Made by a program: the position numbers and the translations under genes | Shown: piece after piece, positions 11,656 to 22,779 of the stretch | Numbering within the stretch: position 1 is the stretch's first letter | How the letters are laid out: each line of letters opens with the position of its first letter | Notes under the pieces: model-generated | Databases searched by the model: none | Seen by the model: only the letters and a program-made list of their open reading frames with translations | What the model was told of the DNA's origin: nothing | Assembly: GCA_016748015.1 (NCBI GenBank) | Contig: JAAOMT010000697.1 | Coordinates: forward strand, 1,073,152 to 1,137,151 | DNA: 64,000 bases | DNA from: Geosiphon pyriformis | Taxonomy: Eukaryota; Glomeromycota; Glomeromycetes; Archaeosporales; Geosiphonaceae | Direction: 5' to 3'

Positions 11656-13585
11656 ATTTTTAATGACTTTTAAAGTATTTTTTTCATTTTTAATTAGCAA
11701 TTTTTCTCTAATTAGTTTTTTTTAAAAACATATTTGAATTAATTTTAGTATTGTTTCTATTTTCTTTAAAAGCCTAAAAGTATTTAACAATAAACCAATT
11801 AAAAAGCTGATTTTTTCTGTCATTATTATTAACATTATTATTATCTTTTTGTAAATGGCCAAAAAAACCAAAAATTCAAAAAATAGCAATAATTACTAAT
11901 ATTTGCTATTATTATATCAAATTTTTTGGTAATTTTAAATAAAATTTTGAATAAAATCTTCTTAGTAGCAACCAGCTTTCTTTTTAATGTAAATAATAAC
12001 AACAATAACATGTTTTTTATAATAATTTAAGATTAATTATTAACTGTATTGTTAAATATAGTATCTTTTAACAAATTATTACCAATTTTAAAAACAAAAC
12101 AACTTATTAAGTTACTTGATTTTAAGAATTGAACTGATCAAATAGAAACTAAATTAACTTCATTTTTTTTGTTTTTAATATTGTTTTTAGTAATATCTAA
12201 AAAACAATTTTAGTTGTCAAAAGTTTTTTAAATAAATAATCTCTATTCTGATATTTGGTTTTATTTTTAAGATTAAGTTGGTTTTAAATAATTTTTTGTT
12301 TTATCTGTTGTCTGATTTTATTGAGTTTAAGTTAGTTTTTAAAGACAATATTAAATTGTTTTATGTAAATTTTGCTTTTAAAACTTCTTTAGTTGTTGCT
12401 ATCAAAGTTTTTATTAATGATTTTTTTTAACTATATTTAATATTGTAAAATCTTTTGTAGTAATATCTGGCTCTTTTTTTTTATGTCTGTAGTACTTTGT
12501 AATATTTTAATTAATATATTTTCTAATAATATTAAAAATATTATTGGTATTTTTAATGTTGTTACTTCTATTAAATTAAAGCTTATTGGTTTATGGAAAT
12601 ATGTTGTTATTAATTTAAGAACTTTTTTTTTGCTTCTGTTGTTCTTAGTAACTAGTTTGTACTAATAAAAAAAGACAATATTTAAATTTTTTTTTTAATT
12701 AAAAAGAGATTATTACTTTAAAAAATTTTTTTAAGACCAAATTAGTTAATTTTTTCTTTAGCTGTACTGTTTTTAAAATTAATAATATAATTTTTCAAAT
12801 TGATGACCATATTTGTTTTATTTCTTGTTTTTTAAATTTTTATTATTATTAATATTTTGTTGTTGTTACTTTTGAGTCTTTTATATTATTTGTTATTAAT
12901 AATAAAACTTATATTATGACTTTTGCCTTTTTAATTCTTTTTTTTGCTGTTTTTTTGGTTGTTTTTGCTGCTAATTTTGCTATTAAATTTAGGTTAAACT
13001 TATTAGAATTTCAAATCTCAAACTTAATTGTTTTAATAAAATTTATTGTTAAATCTATTGGTTTTTTAGTTGCTTTAATAACTTTTTTATATTTAAAAAT
13101 ATGCATAAAAAACACAAAGTTAAAAAAAATTTGCTTATTATGCTTAATGTTTTCCAAAACTTTGTTTTTTTTTTGGCTAATATGTTTAAAAACTTTGTTT
13201 GTCTTAAAATTAAAATTAAATTTAATAACATAAATAATAATAATTTAAGTATTGCCAAAACATATTCTTTGAGTAAAAAAAATATAATCATATAATTACT
13301 TTATAATAAATATGTAGTTTTGGTGTTAAAAATAATATTAAAAAAATTAAATTGTTTTTAAATAAGTTTATTTTTGATTTTAGAAATTTAAATAGTATTA
13401 TTAAGAAACTTAATAAGCAAAGTTTATTTTTAGCTTTTTTTAATTTAGTTTAGTTAGTGTTTTGACTAATTTAAGTGGTTAGTCACATGTAAAAAATACA
13501 TAATTAATATTTAATTTAAGTTACTTAGTTTGATATATTATATTAAATGGTTTTTAAATACACTTTATTAAAATATAATAATAAT
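11640..13585 (+). mobile_element. ORF1-only LINE derivative, copy 2 (more decayed)
   Basis: Starts directly after the tail of copy 1. The 5' part at 11655-11830 lines up with 9560-9720 and 55440-55600. The open stretch 12916-13233 is the remnant of the C-terminal ORF1 part, and the tail at 13455-13585 lines up with 9000-9130: differences are mostly G-to-A and C-to-T (for example ggctggtcacgtg became ggttagtcacatg). It is more AT-shifted than copy 1, so presumably older or more heavily mutated. Confidence 0.75.
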
Positions 13586-15329
13586 AATAAAAATTAGTTT
13601 TTTATTAATATAAATTTTTTTTTAAAAAATATGGTTGTTTTTGGTTTTTTATTTAAAAAAATTTATTGAAAACTTATTTTTAATTAGTAAAAAATAGTTT
13701 GTTTTATCTAAATATAATTTAATTAAAAATTAAAAATTACAAAATAAAAAATATTATAAATTAAATATAATTTATATACTTTTATATATAATTAATTATT
13801 TAAATTTACATTAAAATATTTATTAACATTTTTTTATAAATATATTTACAAAAATAGTTTGTTTTTTTATAATATTATATATTAATTAATAACAATTTTA
13901 TTTGATAAATTATTTATTTTATTATTATTTTATGAGTGAAACCCAAATATTTTATTATTATATAAATTTTTTTTAGATAATTATGTTAATTTTATAATAA
14001 TTTAAATATAAAAAACTAAATTAATAAAATAATTTATATTAAACATAACAAATAATTTGAAAATAATTTTAATTAAATTAATAAAAATGCTTTTATAAAT
14101 AAAAACCAAATAATTTAAACTTTAATACTTGTAATAATACTAATATTTAAAAATATTTTTAAAGTGTTAATTTTAATTATAACAGCATTAAAATAATTTT
14201 AAAACTTAAAAATAATGATAATATATATATTATTTTTTAAAATACATATTATTTATTAATTTTAATATATATATTAATTCATATAGAGTAAATTGTTTAA
14301 ATATACATAATATTAATAAAAATTTTTATAAAAAAGTTTTAATACAATTTACATAATTATTTGTATTTTGATTTTATCAAATTTATTTAAATAAAATATA
14401 ACTTTAAATATTAAATCAAATCATCTAATTGAATGTTTGCTTATAGTTAATCAATACAAAATTTTAAAATGATTGAAATTGTCTAAATTTATTAACTATA
14501 TGTTTCTATTATAATACTTTATTAATGTTATGTATCTGATAATTAGGATATATTACAAGCTTCATAAAAAAATCTTATTTAGCATTTATAAGACTGTGTG
14601 ATTCTAAGAGGTTATTTTTAGTTATAGGCTCAAGATTCAATGATAAGGTTTTTAAAATAAAAGGGCATTAGAATTTTGCCAAATCACCCTTTGTTGATAG
14701 AAGATTAAACCCAAAATCGAATCGAGTTCAAAAAGGAAGAACCTTGAAGAGTGCTAACTACTAATGATTTTTGATGATTAATATCAAATAAAAGTCTAAA
14801 GATAAATCAGTAATGATAAAGAATGTCAATTGCATCAAAAGCCACAGTTTTGATATCATTGCCTCTTTAAATTCTCGCTGATTCGCCAAATGTTGCGACA
14901 AAAGCTATGAACTGGATAAAGCTGATTGAATTTTTCATTATTCGACGAGTTTTCTTTTCGGCCTGACTTTTTTTCATCTCCCGAAAATGATGTCAGAATA
15001 TTAATTATATATAATGTTAAATTTATACATGATTTTGTTGTATCTGTGACGTCAGTTATCTTCTATTTACCCAGTTCTTTGATTCAAGTAACCATTAATA
15101 TCAGTTTCTTGATGCTTTAATCATAGTCAAATCTATAGGAAACTATTTCAAAAGAATTTGTGCTTTATATATTAAAAGAGTGTTCACACAACGGATAATA
15201 TGATAGATAAAGAGAACAATCCTGTAATTGACTTTGTCCAAATCGATCCATGTCCATCCAATATTGTACACGAAGAAAGTTTGCTCCAGCCTAAACATTC
15301 CTTCCATTTTCTATCCAGGATATTAAAAA
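13586..15329. other. AT-rich tract passing into gene-flanking DNA
   Basis: 13586-14400 is nearly pure A/T with no gene. From about 14560 the base composition becomes that of ordinary intergenic DNA. A short open frame at 15200-15397 (+) overlaps the 3' end of the opposing gene and I do not accept it. A perfect TGACGTCA site lies at 15047. Confidence 0.6.
15047..15054. promoter_or_regulatory. CRE-type ATF/CREB palindrome TGACGTCA
   Basis: The eight-base palindrome is perfect, with a related tgatgtca 60 bases to its left near 14988. Fungal bZIP factors of the ATF/CREB class bind this word. It lies at the 3' side of the minus-strand gene, and no plus-strand gene clearly starts after it, so its function is doubtful. 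Confidence 0.3.
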
Positions 15330-16157
15330 TCAATTTTTTTCAATGGCCGGATCAAACTTTTTGGCCGTATCGATATTCTTATTATGTCGATCAATAACTT
15401 CGGCACGATACACCTCAGCCACATCATCCCCCACAAATCTTTTTAAATTACGATAAACTCGTCTTGCCTGTTCATGTTCTGCAGAATTTATTTGTTGTGG
15501 CCTAACAATGGTCATGGAACGAAGTTTATGCAATGTGGCATACATGTGATATCGACGCAGCAATTCCATCGCCTTATCAATCTCTTCGGGTGTGACGATA
15601 GGTGTTGTTTCCTGTTCGTTGATAAGTTCTTCCGGGTCTTGTTCGTGTGCTGTTAGCGGGGATTCAAGTTGTTCAGTGTGATCCGGTTCTGGACTGTTTC
15701 GTGTCGATTCTAGGGTGTCTGCATTATTATTGTGATTGTTATTTTGATGATTGAGTGAATTTTGTGGAACGTTTCTTGGGGAAGGTGATGACGCGTTATT
15801 GTGATTCCTTTTAGGCCTAGTGGTAGAATATGGTGCGGAAGTTGCTCGGGTGAAGTAATTATGTCGTAGATTTTTAGAACGAGGCGATTGTCTAACACGA
15901 CGCGTTTCTGCTATTGGCATCTCATTCTTATTGCTTCCAGCCGCAAATTCGTCTTCTTCCTCTTCTTCCCCCTCAATACCATCTTCGCTTTGATTATTAG
16001 CATCAGACAAGTTTTCTTCTTGATAAGACCCCTCTTCCTCCATGCCATCCTCTCCCTCTACTTCATACTCACTTTCTTCTTTAATTTCAATTTCTCCTTG
16101 ATTTACTTTAGTTTCTTCACTATTATCGATGCCGTTTTTTAATTTTATAACATTCAT
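15330..16157 (-). CDS. Hypothetical acidic protein, 275 residues
   Basis: I do not recognise the family. The single open frame starts at an ATG (16157) and has clear coding composition. Residues 17-72 are very acidic (runs of Glu, spaced Asp). Residues ~82-150 are basic and rich in Arg, Ser and Asn, with an Asn/His-rich stretch, and look disordered. Residues ~190-270 look folded and helical, with PEEIDKAMELLRRYHMYATL followed by a conserved-looking RRVYRNLKRFVGDDVAEVYR. The acidic-basic-helical layout suits a nuclear or chromatin-associated protein, which is inference only. The tRNA-Leu gene is 209 bases upstream on the same strand. No donor site suggests a further exon, but I cannot exclude one. 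Confidence 0.75.
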   Translation of the reverse strand: MNVIKLKNGIDNSEETKVNQGEIEIKEESEYEVEGEDGMEEEGSYQEENLSDANNQSEDGIEGEEEEEDEFAAGSNKNEMPIAETRRVRQSPRSKNLRHNYFTRATSAPYSTTRPKRNHNNASSPSPRNVPQNSLNHQNNNHNNNADTLESTRNSPEPDHTEQLESPLTAHEQDPEELINEQETTPIVTPEEIDKAMELLRRYHMYATLHKLRSMTIVRPQQINSAEHEQARRVYRNLKRFVGDDVAEVYRAEVIDRHNKNIDTAKKFDPAIEKN

Positions 16158-16365
16158 AATTGGTTGACCACGGACCGAAATTCACTTTTCTAAAAGGTCA
16201 TTAATCGATTTTAAGAAACTGAAAGATCATTCTTATTCATGTATTGTCTCTCTTTTACCCAATGAAAAATAACTCTGGGTGATACTAAAGGTTACAATGG
16301 ACGCAGTTAATATCCTTAAAATTGGAATGAAGTTGAGTAAATTAAAATAAAATATTTAGATAATA

Positions 16366-16447
16366 TGAGGAGGGTGGGATTCGAACCCACGCCTCCGAAG
16401 AGACCACGGCCTTAACGTGGCGCCTTAGACCGCTCGGCCACCTCCCC
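16366..16447 (-). tRNA. tRNA-Leu (anticodon AAG)
   Basis: Read on the minus strand: acceptor GGGGAGG pairs with CCTCCTC (one G-U), D-arm TGGCCGAGCGG (A box), anticodon stem CCACG/CGTGG with loop TTAAGGC giving anticodon AAG, a long class II variable arm, T-arm GTGGG-TTCGAAT-CCCAC (B box), discriminator A. All 82 bases fit without an intron. It decodes CUU, and CUC with inosine at position 34. A T-rich stretch follows within 20 bases as expected for RNA polymerase III termination. Confidence 0.97.
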
Positions 16448-16622
16448 ATTTCTAACTAAGGGGACGCAAATTTTTTGTTTACTAATTCAACCATATTCCC
16501 GGTTGAGTAATGACGCGCCACGACAAATATGGTTATTTGATTTTGCGATTGTGAATTAAAATTCTTTGATCTAATAGACCTTTCCTTTGAACAGAACGCT
16601 TACAAATATCTCAAAACGAGCC

Positions 16623-17082
16623 ATGCACCCAACGCTAGCGCCTCACCAACATGGAGGTAAGCTACTCTTCAACATGTTACTATATTAGTCACAAAAATAC
16701 GTGTTTTTAAAAATTCATTTCATAGCAACCTGTGTTGAAATCATTCGACGCTTTGAGGAGTGTCATCAAATCGGTTTCTTTCATCGCATTTTTGGTGGAT
16801 GTAATAGCCTCAAGCTTGAATTGAACGATTGTCTTAGTGCAGAGGTAAAATAATTTGGGGTTCCAATGATAGGTACAATTTTCTTTCCCAAACTTGGTTT
16901 CGACTATATACACAATCTTTATTAGAAAAATCAATTCCAGCAGAGATTTTTATATATACTGAAATCCAAGTATTTATCTAAATTTCAAGTTTGAACAGAG
17001 ACGGCGACATAATGCCAAAATTGCCAGAGAGAAACGAAAAAAGTTTGAGGAACTATGGAAAGAATTGGAAACGGATAAGTAA
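16623..17082 (+). CDS. CMC2: Cytochrome c oxidase biogenesis protein Cmc2 (twin CX9C)
   Basis: Small intermembrane-space protein needed for cytochrome c oxidase assembly, imported by the Mia40 disulfide relay. Exons: 16623-16656, 16726-16844 and 16999-17082, joined in frame to 78 residues, the usual size. The start MHPTLAPH matches the conserved beginning of the family. Exon 2 carries both CX9C motifs exactly spaced: CVEIIRRFEEC and CNSLKLELNDC, with FFHRIFGG between them. Exon 3 is a basic tail ending KKFEELWKELETDK. Donors are GTAAGC and GTAAAA, acceptors TAG and CAG. The gene is easy to miss because no exon forms a long open frame. The tRNA gene lies 175 bases upstream on the other strand, so the promoter must be short. 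Confidence 0.95.
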
Positions 17083-17223
17083 CATAGGAATCTTTATTAT
17101 CATGATGGATTATTATACCTGAAGCTTTCCGAAAACGAATAACATTCAAAGTTCTGACCTTTGCTTGCTTAACTTTATCCTACAAAATCGTGGCTTTAAT
17201 AGAGTAGCCTAAAAATAGCAAAA

Positions 17224-17493
17224 ATGCTTCCAAGATCAATAGGCCAATCGGCTCTCAGGAGACATGCTTTACAATTTCCAATTATCATAGCCCCCCTCTA
17301 TTTTAGTAAAATCTTGGGTCATGAAATTCTCGAATCCTTCACAGAAATAAAATATCAAGTGAATTTGGAATTTTCGATTGATTCTTCAATAAATACTGCT
17401 CAGGTCATTGATTTGATGAGAATATATTTATCGTCTATGACCAAATTTTTGACGTTAAAATATCAAGAAATTTCTCAATTCACACTCCACTAA
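17224..17493 (+). CDS. Uncertain small ORF or first exon, possible mitochondrial protein
   Basis: An 89-codon frame from an ATG whose start, MLPRSIGQSALRRH, is Arg/Ser-rich without acidic residues, like a mitochondrial presequence. From about 17412 the frame one base earlier also looks coding and continues to a TGA near 17636, with the words DKTPTDLLKSFMENQ and LALRQINEASW. That suggests an intron or frameshift joins the two, but I could not find a splice pair that keeps the frame open. It sits between CMC2 (same strand) and the 3' end of HUB1. No family recognised. Confidence 0.35.
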   Translation: MLPRSIGQSALRRHALQFPIIIAPLYFSKILGHEILESFTEIKYQVNLEFSIDSSINTAQVIDLMRIYLSSMTKFLTLKYQEISQFTLH

Positions 17494-17660
17494 ATAATAT
17501 GGTCCACAAGGATGATAAAACTCCAACTGATTTATTGAAATCGTTCATGGAAAACCAAAACACCAAAAAAGACATCAAACTAAAGCTTCATACGTGCTCC
17601 CGTTTAGCATTGCGTCAGATCAATGAAGCTTCATGGTGATACTCCTAAATTGAAGGCGAA

Positions 17661-18265
17661 TTAGGAGTAATATAATTCAAGATTCATACCATCGTGAATT
17701 TCGTCTTCAAAGTTGAAGATTGGTTTGTATAGAAAATAAATTAGTTAATAAAGGTTAAATTTTGAGTGCAGACTTACAAAAAAAAAAAAAAGGAAAAGGA
17801 AAAGGTATAATTACAATCATCCAATGTGATGTGATCCTTATATATGGTATACCTAGATTTTATCATAATCAAATTTATGAAAGAAACGTCAGAAAGGTTT
17901 AATAAGAGTATAACCCAGATTATAAAAGGTAAACATCAATCCCAGGAAGAAAATAAAAACGGTATAGCCCTTCTAGTGATTATTTGACATACCATTTCTT
18001 GAGAATAATCTTTTGAGGATTCGTACCAGTCTGTGCTGCAATCAATTTTTTCAAATCACCAACCGTGTCCTCTGGACTAGGAAAAACAAGTGAGTTTGCG
18101 TTATATTTGTGATTAACTTTTCTGCTTTAACACAATTTAACCAAGTAGATTTTCAAATTATTTGCTTTTCGAGTCTTGGGAAATAGAAAAATTAAATTTC
18201 GGTTTTTACCTGCATTTGACACGAACTTTTTTACCCAAACGATCGTTACAAACTATCTCAATCAT
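17661..18265 (-). CDS. HUB1: Ubiquitin-like modifier Hub1/UBL5
   Basis: Ubiquitin-fold protein that binds spliceosome components such as Snu66 non-covalently and influences splice-site choice. Four exons on the minus strand: 18210-18265, 17993-18076, 17815-17852 and 17661-17704, total 222 bases, giving 73 residues, exactly the family length. Start [18 protein letters not shown], then [38 protein letters not shown] and the end [12 protein letters not shown]. As in the family, the end has a YY pair and no diglycine. The donors are GTAAAA, GTATGT and GTAATT; exons 3 and 4 are only 38 and 44 bases. It is convergent with the doubtful ORF at 17224. A purine repeat of AAGGG units lies just upstream of the start. 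Confidence 0.96.
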
Positions 18266-18290
18266 TAGGTCTCAAGTTCAAAAAACAGTG

Positions 18291-18315
18291 AAGGGAAGGG
18301 AAGGGAAGGGAAGGG
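18291..18315. repeat. AAGGG tandem repeat upstream of HUB1
   Basis: Five AAGGG units, 26 bases upstream of the HUB1 ATG, pyrimidine-rich on the coding strand. It may be part of the core promoter or 5' UTR. Confidence 0.8.
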
Positions 18316-18319
18316 TATA

Positions 18320-19160
18320 AAAGGAAGTTTGAACAAAAGTGGGAGTCAATTTAGCAAATGTTGAAACTTTTACGCATCTGACATGGCTTTATGTTTAACC
18401 GAAATTGTGGCACAGTTTGAGTTGACAAAATGATTGGCAAGTCAAAATTTCATTTTTTCAAGTAATTATTTTTAATATTATTAACTTTTATAAACAAATA
18501 AATTTTTAAATTAATAAAATTTATTCTTAAAAAATAATTTAGATAAAAAATTGAATAATAATTTTTCAACTGCGTGTTAAAAATGCAATTAAATTAATTG
18601 ATAAAACAAAAAAATTTTTTAAATTTTTATAATATTTTTCAATTATATTATTAACTTTTAGATATATTATTAAATTTTTTTACTTTTATCAAATTTTACA
18701 ATATTTTAATGTAATTTTTTTTATTAATTAACATTTATATATATACAATTATTTTTATTAAAAGATTTTTTTATTTTTAATAATAAAAATACTGGTTTTT
18801 AAATTTTACTATTAATATTTTTTGTCTGTATTAGTACAAATTACGCCGCATATTTGACGTGACTTAGGCTTTTTCTATACACGATCAGCCATTCTTGATT
18901 ATATTTTTGTAATATACTTTTTTAATTTAATTATGTTTTTTTAAATATATTTAAATAAATTTTTAATATATAAAAAATTTTATATTTGAATTAAAATAAT
19001 TAAAGTAAAAATAAATAAATAAATCAAATTATAAAAAATAAATCAAAAAATTATAATTAATTTTCAATAATAATAATAATAATTTAATATATTATTAAAA
19101 AGTTATTAAAAAGTTATTAAAAAAATAATTTATTTGGTATTATAATTTTTTTTCTAATTA

Positions 19161-19195
<35 letters not shown>

Positions 19196-19670
19196 ATATA
19201 TATTTTTCTTAATAATTGCCTGTTTTTGTATAAAAATTAATATATATTGTAAGATTACACAAACATAAATTAATTAAAATATTTTGACTAAAATTATTTT
19301 TGGTTACGTGAAATAATAATTAAGAGTCAATATTAAGCATATGTAGAACTAATATTTCGATGGGAATAAAGCTTTTATTTTGACACAAATAACATTAATT
19401 AGGAAACGCTTTATAGTTAATAGACTCTCAGACTCAAAAATAAAGGTAAGCTTCTTTTTTTAAAAAAAAAAGAAATGAATATCATAAATAAGGAATTGAT
19501 TCCTTCCTCATCTATTTTTACAGTTAAATATAAATTAAATAAATTAATAATATTATTAAAGTGCTAACTGATTTCATTTAATCAGAACTTGAATTTATCG
19601 ATTTTGTACATACTGTGCATTTAATATTATTACCAATAAAACGCTAAATCCAACTCTGAAAAACGTTTTT
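18320..19670. other. Intergenic AT-rich tract
   Basis: From about 18460 nearly all A/T with no gene; one short less AT-rich piece at 18830-18900 has no coding character. An AAAT tandem repeat lies at 19161-19198. Confidence 0.6.
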
Positions 19671-19673
19671 ATA

Positions 19674-21203
19674 TTAAAAAAAAATCTCAATAATTGTATA
19701 AAAATAAATGAAAAGCTTATTATTTGTAGAAAATGTAAGTTTTGAGATTAATTGGCTTCTATATCTTGTTGTATCTCGGGTAGTATCTTGGGTCTCTTCG
19801 GAATTAAGTCTTTTTTCACGTACAAGTTCGTTTAAGTTGCAATTATCATGAACGGCAATAAATTTTTCTTGAAGTTCTTCTGCAGTATCACGGCAATATA
19901 GATTCTGATCCCAATTATTTTCAATCATTTCGTGAATACATAGATATGTATGCTTATTGATTATCAGGCGCTTTCCCTGAACTATGTCTAATTGAATGTA
20001 CATACTATTTTCAACATCATTCCATGGTCTTTCTCATGAAATAATTTTCCAGGAAATGATGGCAAAACTATAAATATCGCTAGATTTGGTATGCTTGGAA
20101 TTAGATGACAAGTTACAAATTTCGGGGGCGCTAGACATAGAACAACACCATAAATTTTGCCAGACTATGGAGCGTTCAAGATCAGAAATGATAACTCTCA
20201 AGTGTGTTGTTTTCAAAACAAGGATATTTTCAGGATGTAAGTCCCAATGCACCAGTTTTAAATCATGTATAATCCTTAGGCCACTAGCAATTTGAAAAAA
20301 CCATTTCCCAAGTAAAAGTATCATCATTCACTTTGAGAAAAGCTCTGAGGTCCCCGTGTTCCGCAAATGGTAAAACCATAATAAATTCATTGGTTTTAAC
20401 ATCTTTGGTTATTCCATAGTATTCAAGTATATATATTTTGCAAGAGACACTTCTAAGATGCACAATAAACTATTTCAATGCATTTTTTAGTATAAGGGAA
20501 GAAATAGTTATAACAAAAATCACATAGATTTCTTTAAAGGAAATACCTCATCTGAATTAATATAGTTTATATATTTGCTACCTGTAAGACATTTTAAAGC
20601 AACTTTCTTAAACCCAGTTCGTTCATATTTTTGATTTTTCTTATGCCAAAATAGAATTCTGTCTCTATCCCATCTACTTTCTTTAACAATACAAAATCTT
20701 CTCATTCCCACCTTATCTAAAAATTCAATATCATCGGGAGATTTCAGAAATGTACTGTGTACTATTTATATATATATCAATATTTTTATTTCTACTAACC
20801 CATGCTTCCCCAGTCTTTAAAAATCGTGATGATTCACAAGAGTGACACCAAAGTAATCTGTGATGGCATTTCTGGACATTTCAGCAAGCGTGTAAAGATA
20901 TAATCACAAAATGGAATTCGGGCAAGCCAACTTCAAAGATATTATCACTTTCGTCCATTTCATCAGTATCACGTTCGTCAATATATTCATTTCTTTAGTA
21001 TCACGTTCATCGGGAGATCTACTGATGATGATTATACCCAAGTTGCCAGATTTAAGACATTTGAATTCATCTGAAAGCTGGTTAAAGAAAGCTTCCAAAT
21101 CTAAAAATTCACCCTTTTGAATTATAAATATCGAATTTGAAATTGCAAAAATTAGACGCTCCAGTTCATATTTATCATCATTCTCAAGGGCATTCAAATG
21201 CAT
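19674..21203 (-). pseudogene. Broken copy of a Sel1-type protein kinase C-terminus
   Basis: Inverted relic of the gene at 30845-35081, starting with the part after the Sel1 repeats. Read on the minus strand: 21203-20904 has FLDLEAFFNQLSDEFKC; around 20830 lies WCHSCESSRFL of the zinc-binding part after a frameshift; 20711-20520 holds the N-lobe, where the glycine-rich GEGGFGVV has become GMRRFCIV; 20470-20335 matches the next exon with damage; 20327-20034 holds the catalytic loop as HWDLHPEN instead of HGDLHPGN and ISDLERS instead of ISDLGLC; 20003-19674 holds the C-terminal RDTAEELQEKF and LNELVREKRL. The lost glycine loop plus several frameshifts rule out a working kinase. No Sel1 repeats remain upstream of it. 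Confidence 0.92.
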
Positions 21204-22475
21204 ATTCTAATTCTAAGGTTTCAGATGGTCTTTAATATCAATGATAATTTTTTAGTAACAAAAAGTTTATAATAATTTCCGTTAGCTCTAGATAAAATTA
21301 ATTTAATTAAAATAAATTATTTAGAAACTGCTTTATGAATTTTTGTTTTAAAAAAAATATTAATACTCGATATTACCTTGATTATGTGAATATAGGTTGA
21401 GTTAGGTAAAATCTATTTACAAAAGTTAATCACTGTAAGTCTTTGGATGAATTTTTTTTTGATTTAAAATCTAGTATAAAAATTTGATGTATTCAGGATT
21501 ACCTTTTTTATAAAGAATAAAAAACATTTTGGCTCTAATGAAACAACAATCAGTAAAAATTTATTCAAATAAATAAATAAATAAATAGATTATATTATTA
21601 TAACTTATAATGTAATTTTCATCAAGTTTATTAAATATTCAAGTTCTTAATATGGATAAAGTCTGAGAATGATTCGTTTCTGCTACCTCTTTTGTGATCT
21701 CTTATCTTGTCAGTGAAAACTCTGGAATTATAAAAAAGCTAAAATTTAAAATGAGAAAAGACGGAGGATTAAATGATTTTATAAAAAGAAGTTATTACAA
21801 AAATAAAATTTTATTAATACTGAAAATTATATTAAAAGATTCAGAACAAAATTTTCATAAATATATAAAAAAAAAAAAAACATTAAATATTATTTGTTTT
21901 AAAATAACCACTTCTTTTTTTTTAATTGATATGTGATATGTGATATATTTAAATAAATTATTAGAATAGACTAATTTATTTTTTATTTTTAAGTAAAATT
22001 TATCATATTGAAAATAATTTTTGTTCAAAATCATTTTAATTTCATAATTTCATATTATCTTATTAAAATTCTTTAAATTTAGGATAAAAATCTAACTAGA
22101 TATTTGAGAAATAAAGAGTTCAAAAAATTTTTATTATTGTTTATTAATAGTTTCAAAAAAAAGAGATGAAAATTAAATTTTGTAAAAAAGTTAATTTAGG
22201 GACAGTTCAATTTTGTAAAAGTTAATTTAAGGACAATTTTTTTACCACTAAAGTTTTCTCCTCACATTTTTCAAATTCAGTTTAGAACGATCTACGAAAA
22301 TTAGGTCCCGACCTATTACTTTGAAATTATTATCAACACACGACCATCTTTAAATTAAAAAGCGTCCCCAACAACATTTGATGAAAAAGATTCGTATAAA
22401 TATTTTGATTAAAACTTATTTTATTTGATCAAAAAATAAATACCAAAAAATTTCTTACCAATTTTCAGATCGAAT

Positions 22476-22478
<3 letters not shown>

Positions 22479-22524
<46 letters not shown>
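22479..22524. repeat. Poly-T run
   Basis: 46 uninterrupted T. Read on the minus strand it is a poly-A, as an inserted retrotransposed sequence would leave, but I see no element next to it. Confidence 0.9.
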
Positions 22525-22529
<5 letters not shown>

Positions 22530-22779
22530 TTGTTTAGTATTTTAATTTAAAAAATAAATATTTTTGATATTGATTTTGAAAAAAAATAAATTATTATTAT
22601 TATTATTATTATTTATACATAATGAAAATTGCTTTAATTTTCCAAATTAAATTTCAATTTCAGGTAACATATCATTTTACAATAGATATGACGTAAAGTA
22701 TACATTTTTTTTTTTTTTTCAAGCTATTTAAAATTATAGATTGAAAAATTATAATAGCTTAGAAAATTGATCATCTCGT

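Noticed and set aside
15200-15397. Plus-strand frame MIDKENNPVIDFVQIDPC
   Set aside because: It overlaps the 3' end of the opposing acidic-protein gene and ends without a partner exon; it could be chance, although its first 30 codons look coding.
16707-16934. Minus-strand frame of 75 codons
   Set aside because: Antisense of CMC2 exon 2 and its introns; the plus-strand twin CX9C reading is decisive.
21694-21936. Plus-strand frame of 80 codons
   Set aside because: Lys/Ile-rich AT translation without recognisable features.
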